Positions 50,305 to 58,380 of a stretch of 64,000 nucleotides of DNA are shown in pieces. Each line of letters begins with the position of its first letter. Position 1 is the stretch's first letter. This DNA is from an uncultured Poribacteria bacterium (GTDB lineage Bacteria > Poribacteria > WGA-4E > WGA-3G): NCBI GenBank assembly GCA_951813545.1, contig OX638352.1, positions 186,001-250,000 of the forward strand, read 5' to 3'. Below the pieces are notes generated by a model. It ran no database searches. It saw nothing but the letters and a program-made list of their open reading frames with translations, and was not told the origin of the DNA. The position numbers and the translations under genes are program-made.

Positions 50305-52134
50305 ATGAACATCCGCACACAACAGACCCTCAGATATATAGGCATTGTGCTTTTGGTGATGCTCGCCATGTATTTCTATCTCGGTACAATGCTCAAAGAC
50401 TCAATGAGCAAGCGAATTACCAGTGAATTGGAAATTCAGGCAGCACTCACGACAGAGTTCTTCATCGAAAAACTCCCTGCCGAAGATAAGTTTAGTTACG
50501 ATGCTATAGATTCTCTCGTCGATAGACTCGGAAAGACCGAAAAGGCTCGGTTGACCTTCATCGGCACGGATGGAACTGTCTGGGGTGATACAGAACGAAA
50601 TGGACAAGCACTACGAGCGATGGACAACCACCTCGAACGCCCAGAAGTCCAAGAGGCTCTTAAAAACGGAATCGGTATTCGGGATCGGTACAGCGATACA
50701 ACACAGACGGAATTTCGTTACTTCGCAATGCCAATATATCGCAATGCTGGCACAGAAGATTCGCCAAACGGAGAAAGAACCTTGATTGGCATCTGCCGTG
50801 TCGCGCTTCCAATGGAAGCCGTTAATACAGCGATTGGCAATCTCCGACGGGTGGTCCTAATTGCGAGTGTAGCGGGACTCATCCTTACAATCGTGTTTAG
50901 TGTCCTTAGCACGGGTGCCATCATAAAACCGATTGAGAAATTAACACAGATGACCCAATCCGTTGCTGCTGGCAACATAAGCTCGCGTGTACCCATTGAT
51001 TCGAGGAATGAATTGGGACAACTTTCCCAGAATTTCAACCTGATGGCGGATAGGGTGCAAGAACAGATTGACAAGATCTCCGAAGAACACCGGCGTTCCG
51101 AAACCATCTTAACAAACATGGGCGAAGGCATCCTACTTGTAAATGGTGCGTCTGAGATTACCTATGCGAATCCGACGGCGACCTCTATGTTGGATCTGCC
51201 TGATGATTATGTCGGCAAAGCACTGATCGAAATCAATCGGATCCCCGAATTACAGGCACTGCTACAGAAGGCAGAACAGACAGAAACTGTCGCATTCGCG
51301 GAAATCCGTCTCGGTAACCTAACAGAACCGGAGGTAGAGGTTACGGTCGTGCCAGTCTCTGCCGGTCAAGAGTACGTTATTGTTATCCACGATGTCACTA
51401 AGGAACGACAATTAGAGCGGATTCGCGCCGACTTCGTGGCGAATGTGTCACACGAACTCCGTACGCCACTCACAACAATCCGAGGTTACGCCGAAACCTT
51501 ACTCGGTGGAGATTCTGTTCGGACAAAGACAGGTGAAAAGTTTCTTGTGAAAATCCTCAATCATTCAACACGACTTTCAAGGTTAGTTTCGGAGCTGTTG
51601 GAACTCTCTCGGTTGGAGTTAGGTGAGGTAGAATTGAAACGCTCACCCCACCACCTCAATACCTTCCATGAACCAATTTTAGACGTGTTTGAACCGCTAT
51701 TAGAGGAATCGGGACTGGTTTTAAAATGGGAGATTCCTGACGAACTTCCGGAAGTCAATGTAGATCAACAACTTTTCATGCAGATCTTTGTAAATCTGAT
51801 CGACAACGCGATTAAATACACACCAGATGGCGGTACTATCACGGTCTCGGCAGAGACTGACACAAGCAACGTATTTGACGGACTCAATATAACCGTGGAA
51901 GAAATTATTGTGCGTGTAAAAGATACAGGTATCGGTATCCCGATGGAATCCCAGTCTCGCGTGTTTGAGCGGTTTTACCGAGTGGACAAAGGGCGCGCTC
52001 AAGAAATGGGAGGAACCGGCTTAGGGCTTGCGATTGTCAAGCATATCGTCCTCCGTCATAATGGAAGGATATGGCTGGACAGCGTTTTAGGACAAGGTAG
52101 CGTATTTCATTTTGCCGTGCCGCTATCAGGCTAA
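50305..52134 (+). CDS. PhoR-type sensor histidine kinase
   Basis: 609 residues. A first membrane helix (IGIVLLVMLAMYFYLGTML), a periplasmic sensor domain of about 150 residues, a second helix (VVLIASVAGLILTIVFSVL) and then HAMP (residues ~210-260), PAS (~265-370), HisKA with His383 in NVSHELRTPLTTIRGY, and HATPase_c: N-box DNAIKYTPDGG, G1 DTGIGIPMESQS, G2 GGTGLGLAIVKHI. The arrangement is that of PhoR, which senses phosphate limitation together with PhoB. No response regulator gene is adjacent, so it is an orphan here. Its stop overlaps the convergent tenA stop by four bases. Confidence 0.92.
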   Translation: MNIRTQQTLRYIGIVLLVMLAMYFYLGTMLKDSMSKRITSELEIQAALTTEFFIEKLPAEDKFSYDAIDSLVDRLGKTEKARLTFIGTDGTVWGDTERNGQALRAMDNHLERPEVQEALKNGIGIRDRYSDTTQTEFRYFAMPIYRNAGTEDSPNGERTLIGICRVALPMEAVNTAIGNLRRVVLIASVAGLILTIVFSVLSTGAIIKPIEKLTQMTQSVAAGNISSRVPIDSRNELGQLSQNFNLMADRVQEQIDKISEEHRRSETILTNMGEGILLVNGASEITYANPTATSMLDLPDDYVGKALIEINRIPELQALLQKAEQTETVAFAEIRLGNLTEPEVEVTVVPVSAGQEYVIVIHDVTKERQLERIRADFVANVSHELRTPLTTIRGYAETLLGGDSVRTKTGEKFLVKILNHSTRLSRLVSELLELSRLELGEVELKRSPHHLNTFHEPILDVFEPLLEESGLVLKWEIPDELPEVNVDQQLFMQIFVNLIDNAIKYTPDGGTITVSAETDTSNVFDGLNITVEEIIVRVKDTGIGIPMESQSRVFERFYRVDKGRAQEMGGTGLGLAIVKHIVLRHNGRIWLDSVLGQGSVFHFAVPLSG

Positions 52135-52808
52135 ATTTTCCATTCCTCTTGCGTGTAAGCCATCTCCCAAAAGAGGTATTCATAACGACTACTCATTAAG
52201 AAGTAGTTTTTAATCCGCTCCTTTTCAGAGGGACTATACTCTACTACGAGACTGTTGAGTAGACTCCGTAACCATTCGCCGAGCGAGAGGAACTCAGCGG
52301 AGGCGTACATATCAATCCATTCCTGATAGAGCGGTTCCGGTGAACCACCTTGTTCGGCAAGTGTTGTACCGATCTCAGCGTAACCCCACTGACACGGTAG
52401 AACACCAGCAATGAGATCCGCCAAAGTCCCGGCTTCCGCCACATTGAGCACGTGTCGAGTGTAAGCATGTGTTGTCGGTGCAACCGGAGCGGCTTCCATC
52501 TCAGCGGCAGAGATACCAAACTTCTCGCAATATCCACGATGCAAATCCATTTCAGTGTTCAGCGTTTCGTTGAGAAGCTGCGCAAATATCGCCATCGTGG
52601 CTTCATCGTGAGCTTTGATAACACCGTGTGCAAACACACGGCTATAGTCCAATAGGAAGAGATAATCCTGAATAAGGTAGAACTTGAATTTCTCCTTAGG
52701 GAGACTTCCATCAGCAATACCGCGAACGAATGGGTGTTTAAGATCAGCTTCCCAAATCGGTGCGGCAGCGAGTCTAAGCTCATCGGTAAATTGTTTATTT
52801 TGTGCCAT
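52131..52808 (-). CDS. tenA: Thiaminase II / aminopyrimidine aminohydrolase (TenA family)
   Basis: 225 residues. TenA salvages thiamine breakdown products by hydrolysing aminomethyl-pyrimidine. The nucleophile is Cys139 in VLPCQWGYAEIG; Asp48 (YLIQDYLFL) and the C-terminal YEYLFWEMAYTQEEW are the other family marks, and the length is right. No thiamine genes and no TPP riboswitch surround it. Convergent with the kinase gene and divergent from the sugar-isomerase-like gene. Confidence 0.95.
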   Translation of the reverse strand: MAQNKQFTDELRLAAAPIWEADLKHPFVRGIADGSLPKEKFKFYLIQDYLFLLDYSRVFAHGVIKAHDEATMAIFAQLLNETLNTEMDLHRGYCEKFGISAAEMEAAPVAPTTHAYTRHVLNVAEAGTLADLIAGVLPCQWGYAEIGTTLAEQGGSPEPLYQEWIDMYASAEFLSLGEWLRSLLNSLVVEYSPSEKERIKNYFLMSSRYEYLFWEMAYTQEEWKI

Positions 52809-52885
52809 ACGTATTGTCGAAACTCCTTAGGTATATGCTCTGATCTCAGTTGTATATCATATCTTAAGACGAAAAGGATGTCAAA

Positions 52886-53782
52886 ATGTTTGAAAAACTC
52901 GGAATTGTAACCAATATCTGGGCTGAAGAGGTAGAAAACGGTGCCCGCTTCGATGAACTCATGGTAGAATTCGGCGCAAACGGGTTTAAGGATATGGAGG
53001 TCCGCGAGGGCGATTACCTCCGCAACTCCGAATTCGGAAAACTCGTTCAACAACTCGAATCCGCGATGCCTGCGTACACCGATGCTGAATTCAGAACCAT
53101 CTCCGACGCTGTTTGGAGCGGAGAGACTTATGAAACAAAGCACCCCACGCTTTTTGAAGGCATCGCGCGCTTCGCCGAAAAAGCATCTGGACTCACCTTG
53201 AGTTATGCGATGTCTCATCCTTGGCTTTCACACCCAAACGACACGGAAGCAGATACACAACAGATTATTAGGGCGAAGAAATTGGCATATCTACTCTGTC
53301 CAGCGCGCGCTCGGCTTCGACTTGTCGATCTCGACAGCGAAGGGGACATTGATGAATCTGCTGCTATCGCTAACCTAAAGCTTTACAAGGCACTCTTACC
53401 GGACTATCCGATGATTTTCGCCATAGAGAATGCCCGACAAACCGCCACACTAACCTTGAAGTTAGCCGTCGCGGGCGGTGCTAAACTCACGTACGATGAA
53501 ACAAATACCTATCGCGCTGACGGGACAACAGTGAATCCTCCAGACGAATTCTGGGGTGCCGTCAAGATGGAGGATCTCACGTCGGTACACTTCAAGCAGA
53601 AAATGGAGGACGGGGTTCTCTCAGAAGTGGGTGATGGGTTTGTTGACTTCCGTGCAATTGCAGACCACCTGAAAACACGGCAATATACTGGCGATCTCCT
53701 CCTCGAAAACACACCGACTGCACATTCGCTGCAAGATGCCCTGCGGAGCCGAGAGTATCTGCTCAGTTTGACAGCCGTTTAA
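52886..53782 (+). CDS. Sugar-phosphate isomerase/epimerase family (xylose isomerase-like TIM barrel)
   Basis: 298 residues. AP-endonuclease-2-like TIM barrel: LGIVTNIWAEEVENGARFDELMVEFGANGFKDMEVREGDYL at the start, then RLRLVDLDSEGD, MIFAIENARQT and LTSVHFKQKMEDG with DLLLENTPTAHSLQDALRSREYL closing the barrel. Family members bind a divalent metal and isomerise sugars or inositols. The metal ligands fall in the E-N-A and H-F-K segments. Good ribosome site (AAAAGGATG). It overlaps the convergent GT-C gene by 20 bp. Confidence 0.85.
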   Translation: MFEKLGIVTNIWAEEVENGARFDELMVEFGANGFKDMEVREGDYLRNSEFGKLVQQLESAMPAYTDAEFRTISDAVWSGETYETKHPTLFEGIARFAEKASGLTLSYAMSHPWLSHPNDTEADTQQIIRAKKLAYLLCPARARLRLVDLDSEGDIDESAAIANLKLYKALLPDYPMIFAIENARQTATLTLKLAVAGGAKLTYDETNTYRADGTTVNPPDEFWGAVKMEDLTSVHFKQKMEDGVLSEVGDGFVDFRAIADHLKTRQYTGDLLLENTPTAHSLQDALRSREYLLSLTAV

Positions 53783-55859
53783 CCGTGAAACCGCTCCACG
53801 TCCAACGTTTTTTCTGTGTATAAATCACCTGTGTTAGACGTTCATCAGTAATAGTGACGGTGTATCGCTTTTCCGCCGTCCCATCTGCTGAAGTGAGACG
53901 CAATTTCTGGAATCTCTTTTCGCCGTTCGCTATGAGGTTAATCTCCACCGGTGCCACAACTCCGGCGTGGAAATAGCACGTTATTTCATAAGTGCCATTA
54001 GGGAGTGCGATTCTGAAAACACCATCCTCTTCACCCCAGAGGTTATCCTGATATAGCAGAAGATTTGGCGCATCTTCTGCCGAGACATTGTGCATGTTCT
54101 GCACAGATCTCGTATCTTCAGTATGCCAATATTTAAGTTCAAAACCGCCGCCACCCTTTCTAAATTCATCCTGAACAGATTTCGACATCCAACCGTACTG
54201 TCCATCCGTATAGTCAGTACCCCTGTATATAGCGATATGCCCCAAGGTGGTTCTGCCATCGTGCGGTTGCATGTCGAAAGTGAGCGTTGTGGTGCCCTCC
54301 CACAATTGTGCGTCTGGTGCGATTCTCTTTCGTCGATACAGTCGATTATAGTTCGTTGAATGAATCACTTCATAATCTTGAACGAGATCTCCGACACCAT
54401 CATATTCTGTACGCCAGACGAGGATATAGTCTGCTGGCACTTTTCTGTTCTTGTAACGCAGTGGAAAATGATCCGTGCTTGGCTCATAATTCTGAAGATA
54501 GGCAACACCGTTCTCTAACGCCAAATAGCCTTCGATATGCTCAAATGGCAGGATATACTTGAAATCCCAATCAGCCGAATCAGGTGTGCCACCCCATGAC
54601 CCAGGACGGCTTGCAAGGACAGTATGCGGTTCAATCATCTCAGCCGACGAAAGTGCTTCTTTAGCGTCTATGTCCATCAGATAATAGGTTTGAACGTGAT
54701 AACCGAGATGCCACAACGCTAAAACAATCAGGATGCCACCAAAGACATAGTCAATGAATTTATGGAGGCTAAAGGTAAAAAACGGAAGCAGGGCGAGTAA
54801 AATGTAGATATGTATCCGATCACTGATCCACATACCTCCAGAACGCAAACTCCACGGAGATTTAAAATAGATGAAGGTTAATATGAGCGCAATCAGAAAA
54901 AACGCATCCGTCCGATCCACAATTGCCGTGATACTTCCATAATCCCCGTCTTCCGATTCAGATGAATTGCGATGTACATAAACCTTGCGAATCCTGTCGA
55001 TTACGGTGAGTAAAAAGGCGATAGCAAGCACAGCAAGCAGAAGGTTACCTATCAGGATATGGGCATCTCGAAAAGAAACGATGGAACCGATAGAGAGAAA
55101 GTATTTCATCAAGCCCTCAAAGCTCCGATAGTAGCCACCTCCTTCTCGCTTCACGAGATAGTAGGACAGCAGAATTACGTATGCGGGGAGCATGGAACCT
55201 AAAAAGAGCAAGATGGGTTTCAACTGCGCAGTTAATCGCACCCGAGGAGATTCTAAGGCATCATAAATATAGTGTAACACACCAAAAACTGTCAGGGATA
55301 CCGTGAGCAGTGCGTAGGATTGAAAGTGTGTAAGATAAACAACTGTAAGCCACACATAAACTGTGACTAATGCCTTTGGACTGAGTTTATCTTTGCATCG
55401 CCACCAACAACCGAGTGCAAAGAAAAACAGCGAGACGCTCAATGCAAAGTTATAGAAACCCATGTGCAGCAAATAGTTATAGGCAAAAATGAAACCGACG
55501 AGGCAGAAGAGTGTCTTGCCTTTTTGAACACCGTTGAGGAGATAGAGGAGGGAGAGCGGTAGAAGCCCTATACAGAGGCTAAAAAATATCTTTTCGCAAA
55601 TGAGAGGCGGAAAGATGAACATGAGAGCCGCCATAAAGGCATGGGAAGTCCAATTCGGAAAAAGCGTCGGGTTGCGTTCGTAGACTTCCCGCAGGATATA
55701 GTTTTCGTGATTGTGATATACCTTTAAGACGTGTGCGTTGTGGACGTGGGCTGGTCCATCTTGAGTGCCGGTATATTTGAACAGCCAAACCGGCAAAATA
55801 TGTATCACCAGTAGCACAATTAGGACAATGTGCTGGATAGATAATCGACGCGCCTTCAT
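53763..55859 (-). CDS. GT-C-type membrane glycosyltransferase with C-terminal jellyroll domain
   Basis: 698 residues from ATG 55859, preceded by GAGG. About twelve membrane helices in residues 1-395. The first periplasmic loop has TGTQDGPAHVHNAHVL, the place where GT-C enzymes carry a catalytic acid, and it resembles 6-pyruvoyl/glucosyl transfer-type PMT relatives only loosely. After the last helix there is a soluble part of ~300 residues: a mixed region (HTVLASRPGSWGGTPDSADWDF) and a C-terminal carbohydrate-binding-like jellyroll (NGTYEITCYFHAGVVAPVEINLIANGEKRF). A sugar transfer onto extracellular polymers is plausible; substrate unknown. Confidence 0.75.
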   Translation of the reverse strand: MKARRLSIQHIVLIVLLVIHILPVWLFKYTGTQDGPAHVHNAHVLKVYHNHENYILREVYERNPTLFPNWTSHAFMAALMFIFPPLICEKIFFSLCIGLLPLSLLYLLNGVQKGKTLFCLVGFIFAYNYLLHMGFYNFALSVSLFFFALGCWWRCKDKLSPKALVTVYVWLTVVYLTHFQSYALLTVSLTVFGVLHYIYDALESPRVRLTAQLKPILLFLGSMLPAYVILLSYYLVKREGGGYYRSFEGLMKYFLSIGSIVSFRDAHILIGNLLLAVLAIAFLLTVIDRIRKVYVHRNSSESEDGDYGSITAIVDRTDAFFLIALILTFIYFKSPWSLRSGGMWISDRIHIYILLALLPFFTFSLHKFIDYVFGGILIVLALWHLGYHVQTYYLMDIDAKEALSSAEMIEPHTVLASRPGSWGGTPDSADWDFKYILPFEHIEGYLALENGVAYLQNYEPSTDHFPLRYKNRKVPADYILVWRTEYDGVGDLVQDYEVIHSTNYNRLYRRKRIAPDAQLWEGTTTLTFDMQPHDGRTTLGHIAIYRGTDYTDGQYGWMSKSVQDEFRKGGGGFELKYWHTEDTRSVQNMHNVSAEDAPNLLLYQDNLWGEEDGVFRIALPNGTYEITCYFHAGVVAPVEINLIANGEKRFQKLRLTSADGTAEKRYTVTITDERLTQVIYTQKKRWTWSGFTVKRLSN

Positions 55860-55961
55860 AACCGCCTCGTTTCTAACAACCACTTTTTGCACGAATAGAA
55901 CTGCAATGCTCCTATTCTACCAGAACACTGCTGCATGGTCAACAGAAACCGTGAGGATATA

Positions 55962-56050
55962 CAGAGCCATTCAGTTTTCGGTTTCCTAAGTAAGAATCGG
56001 GATTACAAACCGCTCCTACAAGAGTGGTTCGTGACAATTGAATGGCTCTG
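55962..56050. mobile_element. Miniature inverted-repeat element (MITE) with 10 bp target-site duplication
   Basis: 89 bp with 12 bp perfect terminal repeats CAGAGCCATTCA (55962-55973) and TGAATGGCTCTG (56039-56050), flanked on both sides by the direct repeat TGAGGATATA (55952-55961 and 56051-56060). No coding capacity. Inside is a member of the CCTACA-hairpin family (55990-56020). A 10 bp duplication is of the length made by IS4- and ISAs1-type transposases; no full element is in this window. The insertion lies downstream of the 56144 gene. Confidence 0.8.
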
Positions 56051-56070
56051 TGAGGATATAGGGCTTACTA

Positions 56071-56118
56071 AAAATAACTCCGTTGCTGGTGTGGTCTGAA
56101 ACCATGCCAACAGCGGAG
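56071..56118 (-). terminator. Terminator of the 56144 gene
   Basis: An 18-base stem with G-U pairs: arms begin CTCCG (56078) and end CGGAG (56118) around a five-base loop; on the minus strand it is followed by TTATTTTTAG (56067-56077). It lies 26 bp after the stop. Confidence 0.75.
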
Positions 56119-56143
56119 CTTATTGTTAATTTAAGAGTAGAAA

Positions 56144-56989
56144 CTAAAAGGGTGAATCTTGAGTTTGTGCGGTTTCTGCCTGACCATCACTGGAAGATAC
56201 AGTTTCCTGATTCTCGGGTTCCTCAGGTGCCGGAACGTCACTCTCCTGCGTAGCCGCCGTTAATTGCTTAATACGTTCGCACAGCTCATCCAGCAACTTT
56301 GGTGCCGTTTCCGCGGCTTTCAGTTCCGCAGAAAGCTGCGTCCATTGCATCTCGGTCATATCGTTCCGAGACTCTACGCTGTATTTACGTTTGATGTAAT
56401 TCCAGAGATCCGCCTTAGAGACCCCTTTCTTTTCAAGCGGTTCAGCCAGATTGTTCGCGATGGCAAAAGCGGCTTTTTGGGCGGTAGCGATATTTCCACT
56501 ACTCTGTTGTGGCAGTGCCTCTTGTGTTGTGGTGCCACTCCCCGCTTTTCGGTGCAGATAAAAATTCAGCACCTCTCGGATTACTGGCACAGGTATTAAC
56601 TGTTTAATTGCGTTACGTTGTGCTTTATGGATTGCCTTGGTGAAAGCGAACGGATCGGGACGACTCCCCGCCATCTTCGGTTGTTCATACGCACCATAGC
56701 GAGATGAACCTGTAATCGTATCAACTGCTTTGGCAGTCGCAATCCAAGAATGTTCGCGTTCCTCATATTTGACCTCTTCAATCTGGATACCACCGCGACG
56801 GTTTGCGGCTTCATTAATACCAGCTAAGGTCAATCCTTCGACGGTGCGTCCACCTTGTTTAAAGGAATAAACATAATCCTGGATCGTCTGTCCAGTCATC
56901 AACTCAATGATAGCCTGGTCGTCCACCTGATCAACGACTTCGTATTCAGCAGTAACCGGTACCATTTCTTCCTTTTTTTCTTCAGCCAT
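56144..56989 (-). CDS. Putative single-strand DNA annealing/binding protein with SSB-like C-terminal tip
   Basis: 281 residues, no signal or membrane segment. I cannot name the family with certainty. Residues ~40-150 (IQDYVYSFKQGGRTVEGLTLAGINEAANRRGGIQIEEVKYEE, then IATAKAVDTITGSSRYGAYEQPK and FAFTKAIHKAQRNAIKQLIP) have the K-A-x-x-x-A-x-x-x-A/L-K run seen in Rad52-like phage annealing proteins, and a small helical domain follows (GVSKADLWNYIKRKYSVESRNDMTEMQWTQL). A disordered acidic linker ends in QDSPF, which resembles the DxPF tip by which SSB recruits repair enzymes. No phage genes surround it. The start has GGAG upstream and a regulated-looking promoter. Confidence 0.55.
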   Translation of the reverse strand: MAEEKKEEMVPVTAEYEVVDQVDDQAIIELMTGQTIQDYVYSFKQGGRTVEGLTLAGINEAANRRGGIQIEEVKYEEREHSWIATAKAVDTITGSSRYGAYEQPKMAGSRPDPFAFTKAIHKAQRNAIKQLIPVPVIREVLNFYLHRKAGSGTTTQEALPQQSSGNIATAQKAAFAIANNLAEPLEKKGVSKADLWNYIKRKYSVESRNDMTEMQWTQLSAELKAAETAPKLLDELCERIKQLTAATQESDVPAPEEPENQETVSSSDGQAETAQTQDSPF

Positions 56990-57323
56990 AATATTCTCCG
57001 ATTTTCAAACACGAAATTTTTTTAAATATATAACCTAAATATACAATTAGTATAACATATCTTTAGATATGTAGCAAAGAAAAAATGCTATTTCAAATTA
57101 ACAGTCTATTTTCTACTCAGGTGTACACGATGCCTGTATGAGGTGCATGATACCACCTTATCTCGTGGTCTGTCAAGTGAAATTATTCAGAGATAAACCG
57201 AGACGACGGGAAACTGCAGATACTGAACAGACATTGGATGGATAGAGGATATGAATGCCGTCGGATCGAGATTATGAAAGGCACCAATTGAGGGAATCTT
57301 TCAAGTAGGGCAAGTCCAATACA
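56990..57323. other. AT-rich upstream region of the 56144 gene
   Basis: 334 bp with no gene. The half nearest the gene carries the promoter and operator-like palindrome (57049-57077); the rest, up to the lipoprotein gene's stop, shows nothing I recognise. Confidence 0.6.
57049..57077 (-). promoter_or_regulatory. Promoter whose spacer is a perfect palindromic operator candidate
   Basis: Minus strand: TTGCTA (57072-57077), 17 bp spacer, TATACT (57049-57054). The spacer is taken up by ACATATCT-TT-AGATATGT (57055-57072 on the plus strand), eight-base arms with no mismatch. This placement is classic for a dimeric repressor that blocks RNA polymerase. The leader would be about 53 nt. Confidence 0.65.
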
Positions 57324-58130
57324 TTAATCGTCGGCAATGCCCGTAGTGATCTCAACCTGTCCTTCCTCTCTCACGATCCTTTCAATGTAGAGTATGAACG
57401 TATACCTTTGATGGTTCTCGTATTTTTGAAGGTTGGAAGGAAAGAAACCATCTCCTGCGACATCATCTATAATCCAAAATGTCACATTTCTATTATTTGT
57501 GGCAAGCGTCATCGCGCCTGAATAATTTTTTACCAATTCCGGGTCTACATCATCTCGAATCCCAAGCAGCTCATTTAGCCTATTAAGTGAAACAGTCGCT
57601 TGAAGACGCACTGTTTTCCCGACATAACTCTGACCACTAGCCACAATCTGTTCAAGCGTCGTGTCAATAATTTCAATATCAGCTTTCGCGGTGTGCTCAG
57701 GGACATCAGAACGGATGATAAAGAAACGATCTCCGTGTATGGTTGTATCTTCGGAAATGTCTTTTATAGAAAGTGTGAAGGTATAAGTTGTATGACCCCG
57801 AATATGTCCGAGATCACTCTCCATGTAGTTTGAATAATAGTGGAGCATAGACTTAGCGTCCGAGTCCGTGATGAAAAAATGTCCTTTATTGTGATGCGTA
57901 AACAATTCTAACGTTGGAGGATCCCCATCAGCACTCGGATAAATTCTGCCAGCAGCGGTAATCGTAACCTTCTGTCCCTTGTATTTTGAGTTGATCCCGC
58001 GTTTTTCAACATCGTTGATAATATCAGTAAGGGTAACAGGTGCATCGCCGAGGGATCTCGGGTGAGATTTAGCACACCCGCCAAAGATAATAATGGCAAA
58101 GCACACAACTAAAGACGTAAAAAGTTTCAT
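57324..58130 (-). CDS. Lipoprotein of unknown function
   Basis: 268 residues. Signal peptide and lipobox IIFGGC (Cys19), so the mature protein is anchored to an envelope membrane. The body shows two related halves: DIINDVEKRGINSKYKGQKVTITAAGRIYPSADG at the N-terminus and TLEQIVASGQSYVGKTVRLQATVSLNRLNEL further on, each resembling an OB-like fold in which the G-K/Q-x-V-x-[LIT]-x-A stretch is followed by barrel strands (FFITDSDAKSML; WIIDDVAGDGFF) and a final TYTFTLSI/RYTFILYI. A tandem OB-fold lipoprotein is the best description; partner unknown. Confidence 0.7.
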   Translation of the reverse strand: MKLFTSLVVCFAIIIFGGCAKSHPRSLGDAPVTLTDIINDVEKRGINSKYKGQKVTITAAGRIYPSADGDPPTLELFTHHNKGHFFITDSDAKSMLHYYSNYMESDLGHIRGHTTYTFTLSIKDISEDTTIHGDRFFIIRSDVPEHTAKADIEIIDTTLEQIVASGQSYVGKTVRLQATVSLNRLNELLGIRDDVDPELVKNYSGAMTLATNNRNVTFWIIDDVAGDGFFPSNLQKYENHQRYTFILYIERIVREEGQVEITTGIADD

Positions 58131-58317
58131 GTTTTTTTAATTATACCTTGCGGTTAAATAGCGTGCATCAGAACTATCAGATGCGTTCCTTAGATCCGCC
58201 TGCGCCGTTGTTGCAGGCTACCGTTTGGTTTAAGGATTATAAAAATGCTGATTCAATTATACCAAATTAAATTTGTAAAATATATTTAATTTGCTCAAAA
58301 AACATCACTCTATAAAC

Positions 58318-58346
58318 TTGATCTCCATCTCAAATTCTGCTATAAT
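58318..58346 (+). promoter_or_regulatory. Promoter of the sugar ABC ATPase gene
   Basis: TTGATC (58318-58323), 17 bp spacer, perfect TATAAT (58341-58346). Leader about 28 nt. Confidence 0.6.
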
Positions 58347-58380
58347 AGGGAAAAACCGAATATTGGAGCATTGACGAACA

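Noticed and set aside
52809..52885. Possible TPP riboswitch upstream of tenA
   Set aside because: The leader is too short and lacks the conserved CUGAGA and ACCUGA elements.
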